DNA from: CAXSEF01 sp964236535
Lineage (GTDB): Bacteria > Pseudomonadota > Alphaproteobacteria > Acetobacterales > Acetobacteraceae
Direction of reading: 5' to 3'
Length of the DNA stretch: 64,000 nucleotides
Assembly: GCA_964236535.1 (NCBI GenBank)
Contig: CAXSEF010000004.1
Coordinates: forward strand, 23,533-87,532
The translations under genes and the position numbers were made by a program. This document shows, in pieces, positions 28,248 to 35,483 of the stretch. How positions within the stretch are numbered: position 1 is the first letter of the stretch; each line of letters starts with the position of its first letter. Under the pieces are notes generated by a model, which was not told the DNA's origin, did not search any database, and was given only the letters and a program-made list of their open reading frames with translations.

Positions 28248-29599
28248 GCGTGCTGCCGGCCCAGCAGCGTCACCAGAGCGGCCGCGACCTGCGCCGGCAG
28301 CGCGGCGAACCCGAGCGAGGCCGCGTGGCCGGCCGCCGCCGCACCGTGCCGTGCCGCCGCGTCGCGCAGCATGCGATCGACCCAGCCGGCCAGCGCCGCC
28401 TCGTCGGCCACCACGCACAGCGCCCCGGCCGCCTGCAGCCGCAGCACGATCTCGGTGAAATTGGCGGTGCGCGGCCCGCTGGCGACCGCGCAGCCCGCCC
28501 GTGCCGGCTCGATCGGGTTGTGGCCGCCGCCCGGCCCCGCACCGGGCGCCGGCCCCACCGCCAACGAATTGCCCATGAACGCGATCCCGGTCGCGTGGAA
28601 CAGCGTGCCGAGCTCGCCGAGCGCGTCGAACAGCCACAATCCGCCGGCAGGCGGCGGCTCGCCGGCCCCGTGCCGAGCCACGAGGAGGCCGCCGCCGTCC
28701 GGCCCGGACAGCTCGGCCGCGAGCGCCGCGCCACGCCCCGGGTGACGCGGGGCGATGATGGTGACCAGGCCCGGATGGGCGGCGGCAAGGCGGCGGTGCA
28801 CCCCGGCCACGACCCGCTCCTCGCCCGGGTGGGTGCTGGCCGCGAGCCAGACCGGACGGCCGCCGAGCTGGGCCGCGATGCGGGCCAGCAGCGCCGCGTC
28901 GACCGGCAGGTCGGCGGCGGCGAACTTCAGGTTGCCCGGTGCCGAGACGGCCGCCGCGCCAAGTCCGCCCAGCCGCGCCGCGTCGGCCTCCGACTGCGCC
29001 AGGACCAGGTCGAAGCCGCCGAGCACCCGGCGCGCGAAGCCCGGGGCGCGCCGCCAGGACCGGGCGCTGCGCTCGGACATCCGGGCATTGAGCAACGCGG
29101 TGGGAATGGCGCGGGCCCGGCAGGCCGCGAGCAGGTTCGGCCACAGCTCGCTCTCGACGAAGGCGGCCGCGTCCGGGCGCCAGTGGTCGAGAAAGCGCCT
29201 CGCCCATCCCGGCACGTCGAGCGGGGCGAGGCGGTGGCGCACCCGCCCCGCCAGGCCCAGCTCGTCCAGCCGACGCTCCGCGAGCTCTCCGCCGGTCACC
29301 GTCGCGGTGGTCAGCAGCACCGAGAGCGTGGCGGGCAGTGCGGCCAGCACCGGCAGGATCGACGCCGTCTCCCCGACGCTCGCCGCGTGCACCCACAGCA
29401 GCAGGCCCGGCGGCCGGGCCGCTGCGTCGATGCCGCGGCGCTCGGGAAGGCGGGCCGCCACCTCCTTGCCGTGCCGCACCCGCCAGCGGAGCATCAGCCG
29501 CAGCCCCGGGGCCGACGCGCCGGCCAGCAGCGCCCACAGCCCGGCCGGCAACCCGGCGCCAACCCGCCCGCCGGGTCGCAGCCTGCCCGCCCGCGTCAC
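28244..29599 (-). CDS. waaA: 3-deoxy-D-manno-octulosonic acid (Kdo) transferase
   Basis: A GT-B glycosyltransferase of about 451 residues, anchored at the N-terminus, that transfers Kdo onto lipid A precursor. Motifs: LLWVHAASVGETASILPVL, the catalytic Glu in FVESELWPNLL, and the C-terminal GNSLAVGP...GGHNPIEPARAGCAV region. The start is uncertain: GTG 29599 gives a normal-length protein, GTG 29650 would overlap the upstream gene. The stop overlaps lpxK (ATGA). The symbol kdtA is a synonym. Confidence 0.94.
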   Translation of the reverse strand: MTRAGRLRPGGRVGAGLPAGLWALLAGASAPGLRLMLRWRVRHGKEVAARLPERRGIDAAARPPGLLLWVHAASVGETASILPVLAALPATLSVLLTTATVTGGELAERRLDELGLAGRVRHRLAPLDVPGWARRFLDHWRPDAAAFVESELWPNLLAACRARAIPTALLNARMSERSARSWRRAPGFARRVLGGFDLVLAQSEADAARLGGLGAAAVSAPGNLKFAAADLPVDAALLARIAAQLGGRPVWLAASTHPGEERVVAGVHRRLAAAHPGLVTIIAPRHPGRGAALAAELSGPDGGGLLVARHGAGEPPPAGGLWLFDALGELGTLFHATGIAFMGNSLAVGPAPGAGPGGGHNPIEPARAGCAVASGPRTANFTEIVLRLQAAGALCVVADEAALAGWVDRMLRDAAARHGAAAAGHAASLGFAALPAQVAAALVTLLGRQHA

Positions 29600-29640
29600 C
29601 GGCGACGACCCCGGGGCAGCCGGAGCCGCCGCGCCCTCGC

Positions 29641-30339
29641 TCAGGCGCACAGCCGGTCCGCCTCGCCGGCCGCCAGCGTCAGCGCCGCCTCGATCGCCGG
29701 CAGCGTCGCCTGCCAGCCGGCGCGCGGCACCCGGATCGGCGGCCCGCAAACCACCACCCCGCGCCCGAACGGCAGCGGCAGCACCATGCGGTCCCAGCTG
29801 TGCAGCACGATCCGCCGCGTGGTCTGCGCCGAGAACGGCAGCACCGGCGCGCCGGTCAGCGCCGCCAGCCGGGCGATGCCGGCAGCCGCCTGGCGCCGCG
29901 GCCCGCGCGGCCCGTCCGGGGTGATCGCGACCAGGCCGCCCCCCGCCACCACCCCCACCAGGGCGCGCAGCGCCGACGCACCGCCCTTGCCGGCCGCCCC
30001 GCGCCCGCCAGGTCGTTCGGTCGAGCCATGCACCACCTCGACCCCGAACCGACGGATCAGGCTGGCGAAGAACCGGCCGTCGCGGTGCCGGCTGACCAGC
30101 ACGTGCATGCGCAGCCCAGGCACCGCCCGCGCCCGCACATGCGACCACAGCGCGGGGCTCAGCGGCAGCCGCTCGTGCCAGAACGCCGCCAGCACCGGTC
30201 GGCCGGCGCAGGGCGCGGCGAGGTGCGCCTCGCCGCGCACGGTCCAGCGCGTGGTGCGCAGCGCGAAGCCGATATAGGCGCCGACCAGCGACGCGACCGC
30301 CGCCTGCGCAGCCTCGGAACGCAGCAGCCGGCTCAGCAC
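29641..30339 (-). CDS. DUF374 lysophospholipid acyltransferase family protein
   Basis: A 232-residue membrane-associated protein of the DUF374 family, related to lysophospholipid acyltransferases. It has ALRTTRWTVRGE near the start, FWHERLPLSP (HxxxxP-like), a SRHRDGRFFASLIRRFGVEVVHGS core, and ITPDGPRGPRRQAAAGIARLA with the conserved DGPRGP. Family genes lie upstream of waaA in many alphaproteobacteria, as here, suggesting a role in envelope lipid or LPS assembly. GTG 30339 gives the normal length; the longer frame upstream runs through a repeat. Confidence 0.87.
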   Translation of the reverse strand: MLSRLLRSEAAQAAVASLVGAYIGFALRTTRWTVRGEAHLAAPCAGRPVLAAFWHERLPLSPALWSHVRARAVPGLRMHVLVSRHRDGRFFASLIRRFGVEVVHGSTERPGGRGAAGKGGASALRALVGVVAGGGLVAITPDGPRGPRRQAAAGIARLAALTGAPVLPFSAQTTRRIVLHSWDRMVLPLPFGRGVVVCGPPIRVPRAGWQATLPAIEAALTLAAGEADRLCA

Positions 30340-30411
30340 GGCGCGTCGGGCGGGTTGGTCATCGCCGCGCGGGTTAGCACGCCACCCGGAGGAAGTCAGG
30401 ATCGGCTGGAG

Positions 30412-30472
30412 CAGGCAGCAAGGCCAGAGGCTCTGCCTCTGGACTCCGCCGGGGGCTGAGCCCCCGGACCCG
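30412..30472 (+). repeat. double-hairpin repeat (copy G)
   Basis: Hairpins CCAGAGGC-TCT-GCCTCTGG and CCGGGGGC-TGA-GCCCCCGG. In the second stem three A-T pairs of other copies are replaced by G-C pairs, keeping the fold. It lies between the 3' end of the small protein gene and the 5' end of the DUF374 gene. Confidence 0.88.
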
Positions 30473-30522
30473 CACACGTTGGGGCACACCCGCGGCAGTC
30501 GCGTCCTGACGCCGGCGCGGCG

Positions 30523-30783
30523 TCACCCGAACGGGTTGCGCACGCTCCGGGCAGGCAACACCGCGCCCGGCGCCGCCCGGCGCGGCAGCCCCGGATCCTC
30601 CGACAGCACCCGCACCACGTCCGTCAGCAGCGCCAGCAGCGCCTTCGCCGCGTCGAGACCGGCCTGGTCGCGCGCGATCTCCGCGGCACCGTGCAGGCTG
30701 ATCCGGTCCCGCCCGTTCTCCACGTCGAGCCCGGCGACGCTCAGCACCGCGGTGTCGTCGGCAAACGGCGAGAACTTGCTCAT
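30523..30783 (-). CDS. hypothetical small protein coupled to a nuclease gene
   Basis: An 86-residue protein not recognised. It begins SKFSPFADDTAVLSVAGLDVENGRDRISL and ends SVRNPFG, with a helical middle (AAEIARDQAGLDAAKALLALLTDVVRVL). No signal peptide or membrane segment is seen, so it is probably cytoplasmic. Its ATG overlaps the stop of the secreted nuclease gene (ATGA), which in turn overlaps mutM, making it the third gene of the unit. An inhibitor role for the nuclease is possible from position only; the nuclease is exported, which argues against it. Confidence 0.7.
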   Translation of the reverse strand: MSKFSPFADDTAVLSVAGLDVENGRDRISLHGAAEIARDQAGLDAAKALLALLTDVVRVLSEDPGLPRRAAPGAVLPARSVRNPFG

Positions 30784-31822
30784 GGCACGCCTCCCTCCTG
30801 CTCGCGCCGCCGCCGCGCCCGCGACGGAGCGGGGTGCGGCAGGGCGATCGCGGTGATCCTCGCACCGGCGGACAGCGAGGGGAACGGGTCGATGCCGGTC
30901 AGCCTGGTGAGGTGCGCGATCGGGATCACCCGGCAGCGCGCCGCGTCGCGGTTGGTGCAGGCGTATGCGGCAGCCCCCACGCCCGGCTCCAGCACCGCCT
31001 TGAACACCGCCGACGGCACCAGCTCGCCCGCCGGCAGCGACTGCAGGGCGCGGCCGCGAAACATCGGCCCGGTCACCACATACACGCCGTCGGCCCCGCC
31101 GTCCTGCGCCAGGTCGCGCACCGCGCTCTCGATCCGCTCCCAGGCGCCGCGGTTCAGCCGCGGCGCCTGCGGCACCATGTTGGCCATGCTGAAGCTCGCG
31201 TGCTGCGACGCCGCGTCCGGCATGTCGCCCGACGGCGCCATGTGGCCGCGGTCGAAGCCGGAGCGCACGTAGTCCTCCGGGTCGGCGCGGTCCTCGAACG
31301 GCACCGCCTCCTCGGCATGGAACGCGTCCTCGCGAACCATCCCCCGCGCCGCGCCGACGCTTTCGGGGCTCAGGTGCTCGGCCGACCACAGCGCGCCGCG
31401 TGTCACCCCCGACTCCAGCGTCGCGAACGCCCCGAAGCACAGTCCGTGCGTGCGCTGCGCGAGCCGCGCGTTCAGCAGCGCCGGCGCCCGTCCACCCGCG
31501 AACACGCCAGGGCAACCCTGCTGCTGCGCCAACGCCGGCGAGGCCAGCAGCGCCCCTGCCAGCAGCNNNNNNNNNNNNNNNNNNNNNNNNNNNNNNNNNN
31601 NNNNNNNNNNNNNNNNNNNNNNNNNNNNNNNNNNNNNNNNNNNNNNNNNNNNNNNNNNNNNNNNNNGCAACCCTGCTGCTGCGCCAACGCCGGCGAGGCC
31701 AGCAGCGCCCCTGCCAGCAGCACCCCGGCCAGCAGCGCCCCGGCCAGCAGCCCCGGCAGCAGCACACCCGCGGACCGCATGATGCCGCGACGCGCAGGGC
31801 GCCGGCCGTCGTCCCGGGTCAT
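30780..31822 (-). CDS. secreted DNA/RNA non-specific endonuclease, split by an assembly gap
   Basis: Exported His-Asn nuclease of the NUC1 type that cuts DNA and RNA. If the identical 55-bp flanks of the N gap are merged, the frame is continuous and encodes 295 residues: a signal peptide with a twin-Arg-like start (ARRGIMRS), a tandem LLAGALLAGVLLAGALLAS hydrophobic stretch ending SPALA, then the nuclease domain with the DRGH motif (about residues 139-142) and the metal-binding Asn in SMANMVPQ. As deposited, the extra 155 bases shift the frame. ATG 31822 overlaps the mutM stop (ATGA); ATG 31780 is an alternative start. Confidence 0.85.
31512..31721. repeat. identical 55-bp sequences flanking a 100-N gap
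   Basis: Bases 31512-31566 and 31667-31721 are identical, and the second copy begins exactly at the gap edge. This is the pattern of two contig ends that overlap by one assembly k-mer but were not merged. The sequence encodes the LLAGALLAG tandem repeat of the nuclease signal peptide. Confidence 0.9.
31567..31666. other. assembly gap (100 N)
   Basis: Exactly 100 unknown bases, a conventional placeholder length, inside the signal-peptide region of the nuclease gene. Confidence 0.99.
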
Positions 31823-32679
31823 GCCTGCAGCCGCGGGCAGAAGAACGTGCTGCGCCCGGACTGCACGATGCGTCGCACGCCGGGACAGCCGGGCGGGCCC
31901 GGGCAGCGGCCGCACGCCTCGCCCTCCCGCCCGTACACCTTCCAGGCATGCTGGAACATGCCGAGCTCGCCGTCCGGCTGCACGTAGTCGCGCAGCGACG
32001 AGCCGCCGGCGGCGATCGCCTCCCCAAGCACCGCGCGGACCGCCCGCACCAGCCGCCCCGCCCGCGGCCCCGGCACCGTGAGCGCCAGCCGCTCCGGCGA
32101 GATCCCGGCCCGGAACAGCGCCTCGCACACGTAGATGTTGCCGAGCCCGGCCACCACGTGCTGGTCCAGCAGCGCCGCCTTGATGCTGGTCCGCCGGCCG
32201 CCCAGCCGCGCCGACAGCGCCGCCGCGTCGAACGCCGGATCGAGCGGCTCGGGGCCCAGCTCGGCCAGCAGCCGGTGCCCGTCCTCCGCCGCCGTCGCCA
32301 CCAGGTCGATCGAGCCGAACCGCCGCGGATCGACGAACCCCACGCGCCAGCCGTCCGCGGTATGCAGCACCAGATGCTCGTGCCGCCCCGGCGCGTCGCG
32401 CGCCGCCCCGGGCGCCGGCGGGGCAACCTCGCCCAGCACCATGCGGCCCGACATGCCCAGGTGCAGCAGCACGCTGTCGCCGCCGTCGAGCCGCATCAGG
32501 ATGTACTTCGCCCGGCGCCGGAACCCCGCCACCCGCGCCCCGGTCAGCCGCCCCGGCAGCTGCGGCGGCACCGCCCAGCGCAGGTCGGGCCGGTGCAGCT
32601 CCGCGCGCGTGATCACCCGCCCCTCCAGCCTCGCGCGCAGGCCGCGCATCACTGTCTCGACTTCGGGGAGTTCCGGCAT
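31819..32679 (-). CDS. mutM: formamidopyrimidine-DNA glycosylase
   Basis: Base-excision repair glycosylase/lyase (286 aa) that removes 8-oxoguanine and formamidopyrimidines. The catalytic N-terminus MPELPEVETVMRGL (Pro2, Glu3) is intact, as are the helix-two-turn-helix part (LLDQHVVAGLGNIYVCEALF) and the zinc-finger start CGRC. The zinc finger is odd: the usual last motif CPxCQ reads CPRLQA, so the fourth cysteine is Leu, while an extra Cys lies in GPPGCPG. The stop overlaps the nuclease start (ATGA). It is divergent from ubiE with only 30 bp between the two start codons. Confidence 0.93.
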   Translation of the reverse strand: MPELPEVETVMRGLRARLEGRVITRAELHRPDLRWAVPPQLPGRLTGARVAGFRRRAKYILMRLDGGDSVLLHLGMSGRMVLGEVAPPAPGAARDAPGRHEHLVLHTADGWRVGFVDPRRFGSIDLVATAAEDGHRLLAELGPEPLDPAFDAAALSARLGGRRTSIKAALLDQHVVAGLGNIYVCEALFRAGISPERLALTVPGPRAGRLVRAVRAVLGEAIAAGGSSLRDYVQPDGELGMFQHAWKVYGREGEACGRCPGPPGCPGVRRIVQSGRSTFFCPRLQA

Positions 32680-32709
32680 GGCGTTGCGCTACGCTATACC
32701 GGGCCGGTG

Positions 32710-33558
32710 ATGAACCCCAATTCCGCCGGCCCCGCCCCGCACCCCCCCGCTTCGCACCCCTCGGCTTCGCACCCGCCCGCTTCGCACCCGTCCGCCCCGC
32801 GCGGCGACCCGCAGCTGCCGGCCGCCGCGGACACCGCGGACTTCGGCTACCGCCGCGTGCCGCGCGACGCCAAGAAGCCGATGGTGCGCGCCGTGTTCGA
32901 CAGCGTGGCCGCCCGCTACGACGTGATGAACGACCTGATGTCGCTCGGCGTGCACCGCGCCTGGAAGTCGGTGTTCGCCACCGCGCTCCACCCCTCGCCC
33001 ACCCGCACCCTGCTCGACCTTGCCGGCGGCACCGGCGACATCAGCTTCGCCTGGCGCGCCCGCGGCGGCGGCCCCGCGATCCTGTCCGACATCAACGCAG
33101 CGATGCTCGCCGTCGGACGCGAGCGCGCGGCCCGGCGCGGCATCGCCGGCCTGCGCTTCCTGGTCGCCGACGCCGAGTCGCTGCCGCTCGCGTCCTGCAG
33201 CGTCGACATGGTCTCCATCGCCTTCGGCCTGCGCAACTGCACCGACAAGGACGCCGTGCTGCGCGAGGCCCGGCGCGTGCTCCGGCCCGGCGGCCGCTTC
33301 CTCTGCCTGGAGTTCTCCCGCGTGCAGGTCGCCGTGCTCGCCCCGCTCTACGACGCCTGGTCGTTCGCCGTGCTGCCGCGCCTGGGCGCCGCCGTCGCCG
33401 GCGACCGCGACAGCTACCGCTACCTCGCCGAGAGCATCCGCACCTTCCCCGACCAGGAGGCGCTCGCGGAGATGATGCGCGCCGCCGGGCTGGCCCGGGT
33501 CGAGGTGCGCAACCTCTCGGGGGGCATTGCCGCGATCCATTCGGGGTGGCGGCTGTGA
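32710..33558 (+). CDS. ubiE: demethylmenaquinone/ubiquinone biosynthesis C-methyltransferase
   Basis: A 282-residue SAM-dependent methyltransferase for ubiquinone (and menaquinone where made). The family start DFGYRRVPRDAKKPMVRAVFDSVAARYDVMND is at about residues 45-75; the SAM site is LDLAGGTGDISF; FGLRNCTDK and the C-terminal GGIAAIHSGWRL are also typical. Ahead of this is a 40-residue leader with a repeated ASHPP/ASHPS unit encoded by roughly 15-bp DNA repeats. ATG 32710 is used; GTG 32707 is possible. The ubiB gene that often follows is missing, and coaBC comes next. Confidence 0.93.
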   Translation: MNPNSAGPAPHPPASHPSASHPPASHPSAPRGDPQLPAAADTADFGYRRVPRDAKKPMVRAVFDSVAARYDVMNDLMSLGVHRAWKSVFATALHPSPTRTLLDLAGGTGDISFAWRARGGGPAILSDINAAMLAVGRERAARRGIAGLRFLVADAESLPLASCSVDMVSIAFGLRNCTDKDAVLREARRVLRPGGRFLCLEFSRVQVAVLAPLYDAWSFAVLPRLGAAVAGDRDSYRYLAESIRTFPDQEALAEMMRAAGLARVEVRNLSGGIAAIHSGWRL

Positions 33559-33563
33559 ACGCA

Positions 33564-33618
33564 GCACGGACAGAGGCGCTGCCTCCGGACTCCGCCAGGA
33601 GCCGGGCCCCTGGACCGG
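33564..33618 (+). repeat. double-hairpin repeat, degenerate (copy H)
   Basis: Between ubiE and coaBC. CAGAGGC-GCT-GCCTCCG and GGAGCC-GGGCCCCTGG are imperfect stems in the same order and spacing as other copies. Confidence 0.6.
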
Positions 33619-33639
33619 CCTCCGTCAAGGCTTCCCCGC

Positions 33640-34875
33640 TTGGCTGAGGCTTCGCGCGTGCTGCTGATCATCGCCGGCGGCATCGCGGCCTACAAGGCGC
33701 AGGAGCTGGTGCGCCTGCTCGCCCGCGCCGGCATCGCCGTCACCTGCGTGCTCACCGAGGGCGGCGCCCGCTTCGTCACCGCGCTCAGCCTGGAGGCGCT
33801 GAGCGGGTCGCGCGTGCACACCGACCTCTGGTCGCCCACCGCGGACAGCGGCATCGGCCACATCGAGCTGTCCCGCTCGGCCGACCTGGTCGTGGTCGCC
33901 CCCGCCTCGGCCGACATCCTGGCCCGCATGGCCGCCGGCCTCGCCGCCGACCTCGCCACCACGCTGCTGCTCGCCACCGACACCCCGGTGCTGGTCGCGC
34001 CCGCGATGAACGTCCGCATGTGGCAGCACCCCGCCACCGTCGCCAACATCGCCACGCTCGCCGCGCGCGGCGTCCTGGTCGTCGGCCCCGACGCGGGCGC
34101 CATGGCCTGCCGCGAGTTCGGCCCCGGACGCCTCGCCGAGCCCGCAGCCATCCTCGAAGCCATCCTCGCGGCGATCGGGCCTGCCGACCGCCCGCCCGTG
34201 CCGCACCCGCCGGCCGGACCGCTCTGCGGCCGTCACGCCCTGGTCACCGCCGGGCCGACGCACGAGGCGATCGACCCGGTGCGCTACATCGCCAACCGCA
34301 GCAGCGGCCGCCAGGGCTACGCCATCGCCGACGCCCTGTGCCGGCTCGGCGCCCGCGTCACCCTGGTCAGCGGCCCCACCGCGCTGCCCGACCCGCCCGG
34401 CGCCGCCACGCTGCGCGTCGAGTCGGCGCGCGACATGCTGGCCGCGTGCGAGGCCGCGCTGCCCGCCGACATCGCGGTGTGCGCCGCCGCCGTGGGCGAC
34501 TGGCGGGTGGAGAGTCCGGCCGCGCACAAGCTGAAGAAGGCCGGCGCCCCGCCGGCCCTGGCCCTGGTCGCCAACCCCGACATCCTGGCGACGCTGGCCC
34601 GCGCCGCGCCGTCGCGCCCCCGCCTCGTGGTGGGGTTCGCCGCCGAGACCCGCGACCTGGAGGCGCAGGCGGTCGCCAAGCGGCTGCGCAAGGGCTGCGA
34701 CTGGATCGTCGCCAACGACGTGGGCGCCGGCACCACCACCATGGGCGGCGCGAGCAACCAGGTGCTGCTGGTCACCGCGGCCGGCGCCGAGACCTGGGCG
34801 CCGATGCCCAAGACCGAGGTGGCGGCCCGCCTCGCCTCACGCATCGCAGCCGCGTTCGCGGACGCCGTCGCATGA
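33640..34875 (+). CDS. coaBC: bifunctional phosphopantothenoylcysteine decarboxylase / phosphopantothenate-cysteine ligase
   Basis: A 411-residue enzyme that makes 4'-phosphopantetheine on the way to coenzyme A. The CoaC flavoprotein half has GGIAAYKAQELVRLL, the active His in IGHIELSRSADL, the PAMNVRMWQHP motif and the ACREFGPGR flap. The CoaB half has TAGPTHEAIDPVRYIANRSSGRQGYAIA, the dimer-contact region AAVGDWRVE and HKLKK. The start is a TTG at 33640 or the GTG at 33658; both leave the family core intact. The stop overlaps dut (ATGA). Confidence 0.95.
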   Translation: MAEASRVLLIIAGGIAAYKAQELVRLLARAGIAVTCVLTEGGARFVTALSLEALSGSRVHTDLWSPTADSGIGHIELSRSADLVVVAPASADILARMAAGLAADLATTLLLATDTPVLVAPAMNVRMWQHPATVANIATLAARGVLVVGPDAGAMACREFGPGRLAEPAAILEAILAAIGPADRPPVPHPPAGPLCGRHALVTAGPTHEAIDPVRYIANRSSGRQGYAIADALCRLGARVTLVSGPTALPDPPGAATLRVESARDMLAACEAALPADIAVCAAAVGDWRVESPAAHKLKKAGAPPALALVANPDILATLARAAPSRPRLVVGFAAETRDLEAQAVAKRLRKGCDWIVANDVGAGTTTMGGASNQVLLVTAAGAETWAPMPKTEVAARLASRIAAAFADAVA

Positions 34876-35345
34876 CCGACGGCGGAATGCGGATCGAGGT
34901 CGTCGTGCTGGACCCCCGCCTGCACCAGTGGGGCCTGCCCGCCTGCCACTCCGCGATGGCGGCGGGCGTCGACCTGCACGCCTGCCTCGACGCCGCCCTC
35001 CGGCTGGAACCGGGCGTGCCCCCGGTCCTGGTGCCTGCCGGCTTCGCGATGCACATCGCCGCGGCGGGGGTCGCCGCGCTGATCCTGCCCCGCTCCGGCG
35101 CCGGGCACCGCCGCGGCCTCGTGCTCGGCAACACGGTGGGGCTGATCGACGCCGACTACACCGGGCCGGTCCTGGTCAGCGCCTGGAACCGCAACCCGCC
35201 CGGCGGCGCCGCGGTGGTGATCGAGCCGGGCGAGCGGTTCGCCCAGATGGTGTTCGTGCCGGTGCTGCGCCCCGCGCTGCGCCTGGTCGAGACGTTCTCC
35301 ACACCGAGCGGCCGCGGCGACGCCGGCTTCGGCTCCACCGGCTGA
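34872..35345 (+). CDS. dut: dUTP diphosphatase
   Basis: A 157-residue trimeric dUTPase that keeps uracil out of DNA and supplies dUMP. All main motifs are present: AGVDLHA (I), PRSGAGHRRGLVLGN (II), GLIDADYTGPV (III), ERFAQMVFVPV (IV) and the C-terminal GRGDAGFGSTG (V, usually GxGGFGSTG). ATG 34872 overlaps the coaBC stop. A start at the ATG in GGMRIEVV is possible but less likely given the coupling. Confidence 0.95.
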   Translation: MTDGGMRIEVVVLDPRLHQWGLPACHSAMAAGVDLHACLDAALRLEPGVPPVLVPAGFAMHIAAAGVAALILPRSGAGHRRGLVLGNTVGLIDADYTGPVLVSAWNRNPPGGAAVVIEPGERFAQMVFVPVLRPALRLVETFSTPSGRGDAGFGSTG

Positions 35346-35483
35346 CCTCCCCGGCCCCGGCGGCCGCACGGCCCCTCGTCTCTCCCTCCGACCGGCTGCC
35401 GGTCTCGCGACCGCAGCACGGCGCGCCGTGACAGCGGGACGGGGCCTGGGCTAAAGCCCGTGCGCACCAGGAAAGGCTCGGCC

